64,000 nucleotides of DNA. Source: Bugula neritina. Its lineage: Eukaryota; Bryozoa; Gymnolaemata; Cheilostomatida; Bugulidae. Below, piece after piece: positions 1 through 12,472 of the stretch (position 1 is its first letter; every line of letters begins with the position of its first letter). The translations under genes were made by a program, and so were the position numbers. The notes under the pieces are model-generated. The model was not told the origin of the DNA, made no database searches, and saw nothing but the letters and a program-made list of their open reading frames with translations. The DNA lies in the NCBI GenBank assembly GCA_964035545.1, contig OZ037766.1:14497222-14561221 (forward strand), given 5' to 3'.

Positions 1-383
1 AATAAAAACAGTCTTTACTGGTCCTTAGCATTTTATCAACACTAAAACATTAATCCCTGGGTAGAAAATCAAAACTAAAAAGAAGTGTCTGAAACCAATA
101 CTGAGCCAAAATATAAGCAGATGTCAAAAGCTTTAGTTCATATGCATGATACTAGCCATAAGCTCCAGAATTGCAATAGTAGTTAGTAACTTGGCTGATA
201 TTTCCAGGATAAAAAGTCACTATATGCAAAAGTAGGCATAGCCACTGGTATCAAGGGGTAGCTATGCATATTTTATCTCTAATTAATGGAATTACGTACT
301 GCATTGCGCAATTATGACTGTCTGAACATGGAGTTCCAAGACAAGTTACAAGAAATGATAATCAATATGAACAGAAAGAGTAC
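1..383. other. Left edge, no gene seen
   Basis: This AT-rich stretch lies 3' of the last recognised exon of the minus-strand SAM-domain gene. It is probably intron, because that exon ends in mid-codon at a good donor site, so the gene should continue off the left edge. The open frame at 286-468 on the plus strand is antisense to the exon and is not taken as coding. Confidence 0.4.
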
Positions 384-3300
384 CTGCACACTGGAACCCA
401 GTAGAACCGCTGGCAATATACTTGCTGCATTTATGACACTTGACAGCCACTGGAAACACCTGCTCTAACAAGTCATGTTCGCTAGAGTCACTGGTGCACT
501 CGTCAGATGACTCTGTTGATGACCCCTCAGAGTCCTCCTACAGTACAATAGGACAGTGTTACCTTCCCTCTAATCTGCCCACTCTCTAACACAATCCAAT
601 CAGCTCAAGGTTAATGTGATTAAATACTGAGGAATAATCTCAACCATCAGTGCCGTGTGCACTGCTGCAAATGAAATATTGAGTGAAAATTTCACCACAA
701 AGCTTACATTTCAAGAAAACCTCTTATGGTATAAGTGGTAAGTATAGGACAAGGGCAACTAAGAACCATTTTTGGTAAATCTACGAGCATGCTGCTCCAG
801 CTAGCACCTGATCACCCCAGGGGATGGGCAATCACAATGTGATATTGAATATCTGTTGGTAACCTCAGAGCCATTGGATAACCACTTCTCAATACCCTGG
901 TTTTTTCATTAAGCTATTGGTCTGATATTAAAGGTGCAGTGGTCAACAGTGAGGTTGGGTTGCACTGCTTAACCTCCACCATTGTATTCTATAGGTAGAA
1001 CACAATCTCAATATAAATGTAGGATTTGAGACCAGGTATCCTCTCTTACAGCACTATTCAACACGTATGTGTGACAGCTCCCAACCAGCCAATGAACAGT
1101 TGGAAATATCATGTCGCATGTATAGGTAGGCCATTAGAAGAGGGATGATAGGGTGGCCCCTGGAAACATACTTGGCAGCAAGACTTCTTAGTGATGGGCT
1201 AGCAGAGCTGCAGAACCTACTGCTTGCAGGTAAAGCTATTATGTGGCAGTTCTGCTGACTTGCCCAACTGCCAAAGATGCATGTGATTTGGTGGAACATA
1301 ATTCTAGACTCTAGAGCCATATAGTGGCCTCCATTTCAGAGCTATATTATTAGTTACACCCCCCCCCCCCAACAACAACAGAAGGGACAGTAGAAAGCAG
1401 ACTACCTACACCTACCTCAGTCACCTGTCTTCCACACAGCTCATCTACACATATTATTAGAGCCTTTCTTTGACAAGAATCTTCTACCCCAAGTCGCTCC
1501 TGTGTCCAAATATATAACATTTATAGTATATACAGTGTAAAATGAAACTGTTTGGTTTACGTTAGTGAGTGAAACCTGATAAATCTTGAGCTATACAAAC
1601 CCAATCTTAGAAAGCATAACCAGTACAATTTGATATTCTGAGTAAATGCAGCAAAACCCAGTGTCAAAACCTGGTAATCATACAATGAATTTTTTCTCTA
1701 TCAACTATCAAAATAGATTACGAAATTACTAACCTAACCATAAATATAAAGTTAAGCGGAGCCAAGGTATACATAGAAGTTTTAATTGAAAGGTAATTGA
1801 TGGAATCTAAATTAGCAAGAACTAGTGAATATTCGTGAAGTAACATTCATTAAAATAAAGCAACAGATGCCCAGGGTTGATTTTAGTGCAATCCAACAAA
1901 ATTGAATAATTTAAACAGGCTGACTCAAATGATTATTCAACCGAAATCCATTTGACCTTTGAGATTGTAAATCATTTCATGGTCAGCCAGTCTACACAAA
2001 AGCCAGGGAAAATTTCAGCCAACATCAACTGTCTCTGCTACACAAATATGCAGTAGGATTTCATGACACAGAACAGATAGCCAAGTTGGCAGCCGTAGTA
2101 AAAAGGATAAAGTTAGGGTTAAAGTACAATGCAATGATACAATATATAGCATAATACAATATATACGTAATGTAATATAACTTCTATACATCACAAAATA
2201 GGAAATTATCAACTGACCTGTAAAAATTTATCTGTCATCTGTATTAGTTCTGCACCATTAACTGACCGTTTCCTAAAGTGATCCAACAATCCATAGAGCT
2301 GCTTGGAGCTCAGCCACTCGACAACCTCTTCTGGTGTCCATTCGCAAACAAGCTGATCAACAATAACGTAACAATACAATATTGGGGCAATGAATCTGTT
2401 ATCAAGAGCTCAAATAACCAGCTAACTATTTGCAAGGTGAAAACTAGCATATGGCAATTTTTTTAATTTATAAAGGCTGCTAATAGGACTCTAAAAGAAA
2501 TACCATCTAACCAACTTAACCAGTGTTAATTATATATGCAGGGATCTATGCAGGTAGAATTGCCCTTCTCCTGGCTCCTAGAAGCTGCGAAACCAACCTC
2601 ACATAGTGGCATCTTAAATACCCCTAATCCTCATGTAATAACTATTAACCACAACAGCAAAGCTGATCAATCATAGATCTTTGTGATGGATGGTATTAAA
2701 GAGCTTTGAAATGATTCCCACAAACTATTAACTGAAGCTCAATGCGTTGGTCCATGATTGATGAAATATTAGCCGATCAGCTGGTTCGAATTAATAGCTT
2801 GATGGAAAAATCTATACAAAACTTGATCAGTACTCAGTCACTGTGTAACAATTATGCTGACCCTTAAACAAATGCTAATTTAATCAGTACAACAATGTGA
2901 CTGTGAAAGATCAGGGGCACAATAGCAAAAAGAATACGTACTGAAAGCAGTAAAAATAACTGGAATTTAATGATTACTAATGTTTCGAACTATTCATCTG
3001 TGATCATTCACTCTTACAACAATGCCTACAGGACAATAGCCTCTGTTTGAAACTAAATACAGAGAACAGTTTTCTGTTGACTTTAGAAATATTCATGCAG
3101 AAGTGATCATTTAATAATGTTGTTATATTGTCACTACTTTACATATTACACTGCGAGTGAGGAACCTTAGCATCACTCTATCATCCTCACTGCAAGGGTT
3201 GCATCTCACTAGAGATAGGAACATATCTTACAGGTCCAGAGCACTTGGTTACCTTCAAACCACAACCTAGCTACATCTACACATCACACATGCTATACAT

Positions 3301-3763
3301 TTCTTCCTACACACAGTCACACTGCATCAGCCACACTCACATCACCCGAGTTGATTACAGTTCAAACATGTGTGTGTTGCAAAAAGCATTCAGGTGGAGT
3401 TTAAAATGTAGGCAGATGCCTGCACTGAGTGGTTCTGATGTTCCAGGGTTTGCAAAAAAACTACTCCACACTGAATAAGCTTTGCTACACAACTTATTTT
3501 CTCTAAGCCATGTACCTTAGTCTTGGTAGCTCTCTTGGGAAGGTAAGAGGCTCCAGTATGGTAGAGTGGAGGTAGCATGTCTATTCCAGCCATATGCTGT
3601 TTACCTGCTCTGCCAGTTTGTTCTCCGGGAAGGGGATCACCCAGCTTGGTCGGTGAACTTGACTTGTACTGATGATTATCAGAATCGCAGATGATGTTCT
3701 CTACCTTCCTCCCCAAATTAACTAGACGAGAATCAAAATTTTGTACATCTAAACTACAACTCT
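384..3763 (-). CDS. SAM-domain protein with Cys-rich C-terminal segment, partial
   Basis: This is an unrecognised multi-exon gene, open at both ends. In gene order the exons are 3516-3763, 2218-2352, 1425-1499, possibly 1172-1254, then 384-537. The first holds a polar, proline-containing linker (KSSSPTKLGDPLPGEQTG). The next two join in phase 0 into a SAM domain: CEWTPEEVVEWLSSKQLYG opens it and LGVEDSCQRKALIICVDEL closes it. The 384-537 exon encodes a Ser/Glu/Asp-rich stretch followed by VKCHKCSKYIASGSTGFQC. This has the CxxC...C spacing of the start of a zinc-binding module, possibly C1-like, and it breaks in phase 1 at a consensus donor. The 1172-1254 exon has good splice sites but does not join the last exon in phase, so an exon is missing or the call is wrong. 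SAM domains bind proteins or RNA; the function here is unknown. SAM exons about 0.85; one gene joining all of them about 0.6. Confidence 0.65.
1357..1370. repeat. Poly-C tract
   Basis: A run of about ten cytosines follows a TTACA context and is followed by AACAACAACA. It lies in an intron of the SAM-domain gene. It stands out in AT-rich DNA and is a likely length-variable site. Confidence 0.7.
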
Positions 3764-5339
3764 CTGTGTAAATTTGCTTATACATATAAATGTGAACTCG
3801 GAAAACGGAAACAGACTTAAATTTTATAGGTACACTCAAGCAAATTAGCTTTTAGATTCAACAGCTTGCAAGACAGGTGAGTAGAAAAATTCAGATGTAC
3901 TACCTACCTTCAAACTTCATTGTATAAACTCATTTTATGCAATAAGCTGTGCAAGTAACTGACAAAATATGCTTCTGTGTCTCTGTTATATAGACGTAGG
4001 TAAAATTAGCTCCCGGTAGATAGAAAAATTGAGAATGGGTCAATACTCCGAGAACCTCTGAATATGATAGCGATACCTGTGCAACAGTAAGATTAATTGT
4101 TATTGTCAGGTTATTGGCACCCATTTCTTTTGTGTTCACCAGCATTAAATTACAGATCAACAAAGATTATCTTGAAATGTACAACTTTGAAACATAGGGG
4201 CTGGCTTATAGTTGCCCATTAATAACCTATTACAAGCTGTGAAGTTACTAAAACTGGTGAGCGGTGACAAATTTTTACCTGTGTCTAACTATTTGCTTTA
4301 CAAATAAAGTTACATACAGAGTATAATCACTGCTCTATGCAATTAACAATGGAGAGTTGAACAAAGCTGCTTACTTTTGTAAGTCTATATTATGTTCAAA
4401 TAGGCAGCACTTCAATTCAAGGCTGGGTCTACCATTTACATTATTTACTAAGACGCTAAAGCTAACTGGCACAGACTCTGCGCAAACCCAATGTAAAATG
4501 TAAATACTAATAAAGAACATTCACCATAACATGGTGCTATATGACAAATAATAATGAGCTTCGGCCAAATTTTAGAAATAATTCATTGGTAAAGTTAGTT
4601 TCATTTTATTTGAAGGCAAACTAAGAAGTGTAATGAAATTAAAAATAATTTCTTCAAGTTAATACAATTAAAAATGATTATCACCACTTAATATCAATAT
4701 TTTACCAAGTACTAGTAGGCTACAAACTGAAATATTTTAATAGATCTAACCTGTACAATGTCCAACAATTTCAACATTTATCGTATCAACACTGAATTTT
4801 TAATAAAAAAATGATGGTGGCCAAAAATGGCTGCTATAAAAATCAAAGCTGCAACAACTTTGCACAGTAAGTAGGGGTCAGTATAGTTAACACTAGAACA
4901 ATACCATGAAAAGCTACCTATTCCAATAGGGTATGTGACAGAAATCTAATTTTGAATAAAATGTTATCATGATATTCATGACAGGCAAAGTTTTGTGGCA
5001 ATAATTTAATAAGGAGTTAAGCCTAATCACGATATATTGGAATTTCGATCAGCATTTGGCTTGTCAGCTCCAAGATAAATGCGAAATGGTAGCCAAGCAG
5101 GCTGAGCAGAGTTTAGCATTAAATCACTTCCCAGGGCAATGAGCCAAGCAATGCAAGTACTTGAGAAGAGCAATAAAGGGAACATTGAAGATAACTGAAA
5201 ATTGTATTATGTGGAGGGCTTAAAACATTGGCTTGTGAAGTAAATAGGTAATGTTGAAGTAATTGCAAATGATAAGCTGATGATAAAGTCGTCAATGGGC
5301 AGAACCTGGGCTACCATCAGTTTAGTAATCAGTGATTCA
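3764..5339. other. Gene-poor stretch upstream of the SAM exons
   Basis: No recognised gene. A possible minus-strand exon at 4375-4428 has an acceptor, a donor and an open frame (PSLELKCCLFEHNIDLQK). Its phase does not fit the exon ending at 3763, so it is recorded only as a candidate. The open frames at 3930-4163 and 5207-5340 match nothing I know. Confidence 0.35.
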
Positions 5340-5344
5340 TACTT

Positions 5345-5470
5345 ACACATATATATAATATACACATATATAATACACATACATAATAAACACATATATA
5401 ATATACACATATATAATATCCACACATATAATATACATACAATACATATAATATACACATCTATAATAGA
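5345..5470. repeat. AT/CA minisatellite
   Basis: Irregular tandem copies of a unit close to ACACATATATAATAT, about 15-16 bp, with copies drifting by one or two bases. The long open frames here on both strands are products of the repeat and are not genes. Confidence 0.85.
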
Positions 5471-5756
5471 CATGTACAGACTTATGTATTGCAATGTAAT
5501 TATATTAGTTGTAGGACATTTAGGTAGAAAGTTTCCTTTTTCTTAAGTCCTAATATAAATTAGATCATGATACAAACTATAATTAAAATAGATTAAATTA
5601 ATAAAGTCAAGTGTGATAAAATAAAATAATTAAGTAAGACATATTTAGCCCTAAACTAATAGCTAGATAGACGAATTAAAAGCAAAAGCACTTACTAGCT
5701 AACATGATGTAATACAATATATATTACAAAATTTAATATAATATGACGCAATATAA

Positions 5757-5930
5757 TATAACATATTGTAATATAATATGATGTAATATAATATGATGTA
5801 ATATAATATGATGTAATATAATATGATGTAATATAATATATTGTAATATAATATGATGTAATATAATATGATGTAATATAATATGATGTAATATAATATG
5901 ATGTAATATAATATGATGTAATATAATATA
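5757..5930. repeat. 15-bp AT minisatellite (ATGATGTAATATAAT)n
   Basis: About eleven nearly identical head-to-tail copies of a 15-bp unit, with occasional variants reading ATATTGTAATATAAT. The period is a multiple of three, so two overlapping minus-strand frames stay open and encode only Tyr/Ile/Leu-rich repeats. The copies abut without spacers, so this is not a CRISPR array. Confidence 0.93.
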
Positions 5931-8859
5931 AATGTAACATAATAACTATAACACATGTCTGTTCTAATGCACCAGTAAGAATATCATTAATATAATGTAA
6001 AATATGATTGTAATAGTATAATACAGCTTAGAAACTACAGGAGCTACAACCAATTTCATTCCTTTCTGCCACCAACAGCTACAGATGCAGCCAAAATTAA
6101 TTTCATAACCAGTGAGGCTGCAATCAGCTGTTTCTAACACAATTTATCTACTATTATATTAGTTACTACTAACAACTATTACCATCACAGCAGTCTATTC
6201 TCATTTCCTAGTGCTGCTGTTACTACTACTGAAAGTGATTCTACTACTGTAACATTTTGTATAATCAATTATTACTATTACTGCTAGTTTTACTACTTCA
6301 ACACTACTGTAAGACAGGAATGTTTGGTCTACTTCTACCTAAATAGTGGGTCAGTCAATTAGAGTTCATAGCACTTGCTTGAACTATGCATGAGCCAACT
6401 TACTACATCTATGATCAATAGGAAAATGTGGATAACAGACACAGTTTGCCAGTAATTTAATCTATCTGTAAAATACTTTTCATGTTTTACTATGGCAGAG
6501 CAAAATTATCAATTACTAAAACTTGCACTTTTAATTCTACCCATGAGTTAGGGATGGTGAAAATGACATTACTAGCAACGAAAATGATTGAACAAATTTA
6601 TCTCAAACTTTATTGGGCATATTTTAAGAGAACCAGGCAACTACTTCAGTTGATGGTTTCAGTTGAAGAGTATTTTCATGAGCAAATGCTATCAGCCCAT
6701 TTGGCACCAATAAGAAATAAGTTAGTTTACTTTTCTTCCCAGTTGAATAAATTGAAAAGGTAATCGATTATTAGAGAGACAGGCAAGCTCTGAAGCCCTC
6801 GATTACTTATTGATCATTTAGCTAACAATAGTAGACATTCTACAGCTAGTTTCTCATTGATGACCAACTTTGCATCTAAATATTAGGCTTGCCTCATGTT
6901 ACATAAACTTATTGTATAATATTGGTTTTACACTGTCAAATGCTGGTCACGCAGTCATGAAATTAATGTAGATTTCTTCTGCCCATTGTACTCTAAAACT
7001 TGTCTAAACAAGATGATTAATTTACTTATTTATTTAAAAAATATCAATCAAAAATATGAATAGTATTCTTTGTACCAGTAGACATAGTTAATTTAGACTT
7101 GGCTAAACTTTGTACAGTGATTACACTGGCCTGGGACAACATTGGATTACTCAAAGTCTAACCTATAATCAGTATTGCCATTGCATACAGCAATCTATTT
7201 GATGATTACACAGCACATCTCCAAATCCATTCAGCCTATACAATGAAACTTCTACGGCTAAAGCCTGCAGACTGCGCATTGTAAATGCCATAGCCAGTTG
7301 CATTGTATAATACAAAGAAAATGGATGCTAACCGCAAGAATGTGCAGCCCTTTTTTGTAACCTGTATTGGGTTATAATTACCTAAAGCTGTGTGAACAAC
7401 ATACTGCTTCACTCTATTGATTACGAAGATCATTATTACAAACTAAAGATCACGGTTGCACACTCCGACTGCATATTCTATGCCCTGAAGTATATTATAC
7501 TGGGTAATTTATCAGCCTGTGTAACTAATATAGGCAAGTAAGAACGAATCTAGTATCACATAATCAAAGAGTGTACTAGCTAATAACATTACAGCAGCAC
7601 TGAAGGAAATATAAAAAGCAATTTACATTATGGCAACAGCCTGGCCAAGGATTGACACTGTTTTAACTAAGTGATGGTGCACAGCTAATATAACTTGAAC
7701 TAAACTCAACCCCATGACTATACCAATAAATCAACCTAAAAGAACCATTACGATTGCAACTGATACTCCACTATAACATGTACTCCAAAATATAATATTG
7801 CTAGCCAAAGTAGGTGTAGCAAAGGTAGATAAGAGTTAATATACACATGGCTAGTAGAGCAAAAACCGCAATGGATAAAACTACCCTTATCTAAGAATTT
7901 TAGGCCACCAGCCACGCCATGCCTGAACAAACTCCTATAAGCAGGGGCGTATCAAGAACATTGTCACAAGCTAAGCTGTTTTACAGCAGCTTCTGTGACT
8001 TGTAAAGCGTTACACTTTACAAATAAGAGTAGTCAAACAATAACTGGAAATTGGAATGTTTCTGCTGTTTAAAAAGTTCAATGAAAATTGCTGTTTTCTC
8101 CTACATAAACAACGGAGTATGTAATAATTAAATGATTTGTAGTGAAAATCACTAGTACAAAGAATTTCACAAATTTCTATGTGCCTTGACTCAGATGATT
8201 CAACGTTTTATTTCTCAAACTTAGTAACAGAAGAAACAATTTTACGACCACCAACTAAGAACTGATAGAAATGAAAAGATTCAGGAGGCAAAACCAGTTA
8301 GGAAGGCTAAAATTTGATAGCAGGATAAAATATTTAAAGATAGTCAACAGTTGAAATATACAGATGACTCTGCTTTTGAGGGAACTAGAGAGAAAGATAG
8401 CAGACAGAAAAGTATATAATTGTTGCATAGTTTGTAACCCTCTTAACCAATTGTCATAGCAACCATATTTTGACAGATAATAAAAGACAAAGTAGCAGAC
8501 AGACGGTCATTCCAAATATCAATCAGTCATAATAACAGGACATTTAACTTGCAGAATTACAGGCTTGGTTATTATTTTATTAATGATTGTAGCATTAAAG
8601 GTTTTTGTACAGCTCTAGCTCTACCTGCCATAGAGTACATCATTATAATAAAAGGAAATCTATTCTATAAGATTGTCTGCACTTTAGAGCTACGTAGTTT
8701 CCGTAACAGAAGTAGTTTGTTTCAGTATTTTCTAAAATTGTTACATAAAAATGTGCCTATTAACTGTGAAGCTAGTATTCTTTGAGAGTTATCTAAGGCA
8801 GTATGTTTAGCTCCAGTGAAATATTTAAGCATATTTAAATCTCAATTTATATTTAATTT
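5931..8859. other. Gene-free region
   Basis: No supported gene. At 6140-6310 there is a short island of TACTACTA-type degenerate triplets like those described near promoters elsewhere. The frame at 6482-6763 (93 codons) is the longest here. It has no recognisable motif and no splice partners, so it is left uncalled, as are the short frames at 7236-7433 and 7748-7930 (minus). Confidence 0.4.
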
Positions 8860-8996
8860 ATAGTATCAGCAATGGTCAGAGTACTGGTCTAGCAAGACAT
8901 AATGTGCAAGGTCATGGGGTCAACTCTCAGCTGGGCCATTGGTGATGTCAGCAAGAGAATCTGGTCAGAATTGTCCCTGTACCACACTGCACTTAA
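8860..8996 (+). mobile_element. tRNA-derived SINE, copy A
   Basis: The head carries a Pol III A-box-like TGGTCTAGCAAG and a B-box-like GGGTCAACTC. These are followed by the body sequence GGCCATTGGTGATGTCAGC and then AATTGTCCCTGTACCACACT. The same body occurs, diverged, in three other places in the window on the minus strand. The plus-strand frame that crosses this copy is not a gene. Confidence 0.75.
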
Positions 8997-10059
8997 ACTA
9001 GGTTACTTGTATGAGACAAGACACAGCCTTAGAAAGACTTTACCATTAGGGATTCTCACAGAGATTGCAACTTCAAACAAACCAAGTGTTTGCTAATACT
9101 TAGTTTGCTGAGCTATTATTACTTGAATATTTCTATACTAAGCTTTAAATGTCTCTTTTTTAAAATTGAAGTGGCAAAAACTGCTGCGTTTATTAAACTG
9201 AAATTAAAATGACTAGGCAATTATATAGTCAGTTATTTGTATCAATGAATGTTTATAATTTCTTTCTACTTTTTTACTTTAGTATTCAGTCACTTAAAAA
9301 TTGAAATCTCAACCGTTAATATAAATAGTGACAAAGCCCATCAGTATAATATTCATATTAACTATTGTTAATTAAAAGAGCTATTACAAAGGCTTATATT
9401 AGGGAGCACATGCTAGACCAGCTGATTGCTAAAATCACTTACTTTAACTGACAGCCCAGGAAATACCATTTTATACAGAGATAGAACAGACCAAATTACT
9501 TCTGCAGGAAGACAATTACTCTAAACTGAGATCAATCTTACCATCCCTCTTGGCCCAAGTTATATCTTGATTATTAACTTCCAAAGACAGAATTTGAAAT
9601 ACAAGACAGTATCCCTTATTAGTTCTACAGGCAAATGTGCCCAAAAGGAAAATATGAATTACTTGTGAAAAAATAGCCCAAGTTCTATTAAAAAATTATG
9701 GTTCACTTATTCATTGAATAAAACCTGTATTTTTTCATGCAAAATGTGATATGAACACAATTCTGGTTTAATAAAGGCTTGCAACATTAGTTCACAGTTT
9801 TTATAATTGATACAGTGACAGAAATTTCAAAAGCCAAGTTTTTCAACTATCTAGAATTTTCAGTTTGGGGTGTAGTGATTAATTTTGCTAGACCATACTG
9901 TTTCGAATTTCAACATTACTGCAACTGCTGCCAATTTTAAGACTTTGCTGATTAAACTACAGTAACTGTTAAAGTTATTTCACTTCACCTATGTTGATAT
10001 GTATCATACTCACTTTTTATTTTTTGAATCGATGCATTCAAGATCGCAAAGATTAAATT
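8997..10059. other. Gene-free AT-rich region
   Basis: I see no gene, RNA or clear repeat here beyond the end of the SINE. The frame at 9999-10199 is low in complexity and runs into the next repeat island. Confidence 0.4.
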
Positions 10060-10922
10060 TAGAATTGTTGAAACTATTAGTTATAGTAATAGTCTATCTA
10101 TTATTAGTACATATAGTCATAGGTTCACTAGGTCAGGAGTTTGAACGTCATAATGATAATTATTACTTGCTAAAACAATCTAACAGCAATACTACATAAA
10201 TTTTTAAAATTCAATTTTGATTTAATTTCCACTATAGATTTGACCTTAGGTTTATACTACTAGTAAGATTATTACTACAAGAACAAGTATTAGAGTAAAA
10301 ATTGGTACAAATTTGAAGGCAAGAAAAACAACAGGCTAACTCTAAGTACATTTATTGCTTATCTCTTACTTTGTATAGGTTAATTATTAAGTATAATAGT
10401 ACAAGTATAAATATTGAATTTGATTACTGTCACAGTGCATATTGATTTTTATATTGTCATTATTTGATGAACAATTCACATATATATTAATCCTAATATT
10501 CAATTTCATATTCACTGATATTGATATTTTCTAAAATATTGTTTTTAACATTCAATTTAAGTTATACTCCTGTAGTCATAAAATTAATTTGTCTAAATGA
10601 TAAATAATAGTCGAAGTCATAGTATCATGAAACTGAGTATCAGTATCAGTATGAGCATGGGCAGGTCTCAGCCTATTCTAGTCATATTCATATCCTAATT
10701 CATAATAATATTGAAACTCAAAATCATGTTTATTATCATTATGATAATCATAATCACAATGATATTCATATTGATATCAGTTATTGCTTATTAATTTAGC
10801 ATTACTATTAGTATTAGCATTACTTAGTATGCCTAATGGTATTACTATTGGACTTGGTGTAACTGTAAGTATCACTAGAAGTATTGCAATTACCAGCAAA
10901 ATCATTGCTAGTGAATTACTTC

Positions 10923-10954
<32 letters not shown>

Positions 10955-11026
10955 CTAGTACTAGAACTCTACAAGAAATAGAAGTAGAACTAGTACTAGA
11001 ACTAGCTTGGTTTTTGGAAGCAGTGC

Positions 11027-11057
<31 letters not shown>

Positions 11058-11470
11058 CGTACTAGTAGTACTAGTACTCAAGTAGTAGTAGTAGTAGTAG
11101 TAGTACTAGATGTAATACTATAACTATTACCATTACTTATGGTAATACTGATAATAGTAATATTAATAGAGTAATACTAATACTAATACTAATAGTAATA
11201 GACTAATAGTAATCACATTATGATTAAACTTAAAGTCAATGATGAACTTATTCATAATGATAATCCATCATCACAGCCATAGGGCTAGCCGCTAGGCGTT
11301 ACACTTACTGTCACTTAGAATTAGTTAGTACTACTGTGGGTGTTGCTGTTAGGACTTCTAGTAATACTACTACGTCTACTGTACTACTAGTACTACGTCT
11401 AATAGTAGGCCTACTACTACTAGTACTAGGAGTACTAGGAGTAGGACTAGGAGTAGGTTCAGGTTGCTCA
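10060..11470. repeat. Degenerate triplet-repeat island with pure (AGT)n runs
   Basis: An island of short degenerate words of the form GTA, CTA, ATA and TCA/TGA. It includes nearly pure AGT/GTA runs at about 10921-10950, 11025-11060 and 11083-11108. Within the island C and G exchange at fixed places while A and T places stay constant. Frames such as 10784-10981 (Leu/Val runs) come from the repeat. Confidence 0.85.
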
Positions 11471-12123
11471 AGAGCAAATTAGCAACTTTCATTCTAAACC
11501 AATGCAACAACAGTAAGTGTAAGACTAATATCCCAATTACAGTTATTATGAGTACCTGTATGCAAGCAGATCCTGTAGGCCTATCAATGTGAATCTCAAA
11601 GTCTCACTATTCAAGCTTCACAAAAACTGAGCACTACATATTGATATTGCTATTCATTCTGCTTGAGTGACTGCATAAATATTCAACTGATGCTTGCATC
11701 TCATTGGTTAATTTTTTATGACCTTGATTTTAAAGGAAATGCATTATGCCCAGAGAAGATGACTTCACAAAAATTCCAAACCCGCAAGTTTAGCCATAAC
11801 ATTTTGTTTAAATTACTTGACAGATCGATCGGGATTTATTACACTATACTTGCAGGTAATATATCATGATGTTTTTATGAGACTTTTTATTTTTAGCCCA
11901 ATAAATTTTATATGAGCATTTTTAAATAACATCTGTATGCATTTACATTTTATTGCAGACTATATAAAAAGACAAACCTAATAAAGCAATACTAACCGTT
12001 AGTGGTCCGTTACACATCTAAATATTTATCAATTCAAGTAATTAGCAAAGTCACTTAACCTTAGGGGTCAAAACTGTTGGTCAGTAAAAAATGTATAGAT
12101 TTAAACCCACACAATTTTATAGT
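11471..12123. other. Gene-free AT-rich region
   Basis: Nothing recognised. The frame at 11663-11869 has no motif, no splice context and no match to a family I know. Confidence 0.4.
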
Positions 12124-12247
12124 TGCCATCCTTGCGAGAGACCCAGGAGCAATTATATGGCTTAATGCCTTTCTTAACATTACCAATGGCCTTTGTCCAT
12201 GATTTCGTGCTTTCTAGGCAAACGCTCTAACCCCTAGATCATGGCTT
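12124..12247 (-). mobile_element. tRNA-derived SINE, copy B
   Basis: On the minus strand it begins AAGCCATGATCTAGGGGTTAG (tRNA-like head) and continues to AAGGCCATTGGTAATGTTAAG and a tail with AATTGCTCCTGGG. It shares order and spacing with copies A, C and D, and is the most worn of the minus-strand copies. Confidence 0.75.
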
Positions 12248-12353
12248 ATATATGTTCTCATTAATAAAACTCACACTAGTGTACAGTCACTCTCCCTATG
12301 AAAAAGCTCTGATGGAAAGAGTTTTTTAAAGCGCAGGCTTTAAGGACTCATTC

Positions 12354-12472
12354 AGATGTGGCACAGAAGCAATTATGACTGGATGCTCTTCCTAACATCA
12401 CCAATGGCCTTTTTTTACCTCTGACCTTAGGTTTATTAAGCCAACACTCTAACCCGTAGACCATGGCTGCTT
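12354..12472 (-). mobile_element. tRNA-derived SINE, copy C
   Basis: On the minus strand the head is GCAGCCATGGTCTACGGGTT and the body is GGCCATTGGTGATGTTAGG, followed by AGAGCATCCAGTCATAATTG. It lies about 110 bp from copy B in the same orientation, so the two may be independent insertions or a local duplication. Confidence 0.8.

Noticed and set aside
1054-1320. 88-codon minus-strand frame read as a whole gene
   Set aside because: Only the part at 1172-1254 has plausible splice sites; the rest extends into introns. A plus-strand reading (AARLLSDGLAELQNLLLAG) looks protein-like but lacks an acceptor and partner exons.
4375-4428. Small minus-strand exon PSLELKCCLFEHNIDLQK
   Set aside because: Good acceptor and donor, but its phase does not join the next recognised exon and no family match is known. 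Noted only as a candidate.
5757-5930. Regular 15-bp repeats that might suggest a CRISPR-like array
   Set aside because: The units abut with no unique spacers; this is an AT minisatellite in animal DNA.
5207-5956. Four overlapping open frames on both strands, 81-95 codons
   Set aside because: They encode only repeat-derived Tyr/Ile/Leu or Tyr/Thr runs; the repeat periods keep the frames open by chance.
6482-6763. 93-codon open frame on the plus strand
   Set aside because: No recognisable domain, no flanking splice exons, and AT-rich sequence gives frames of this length by chance.
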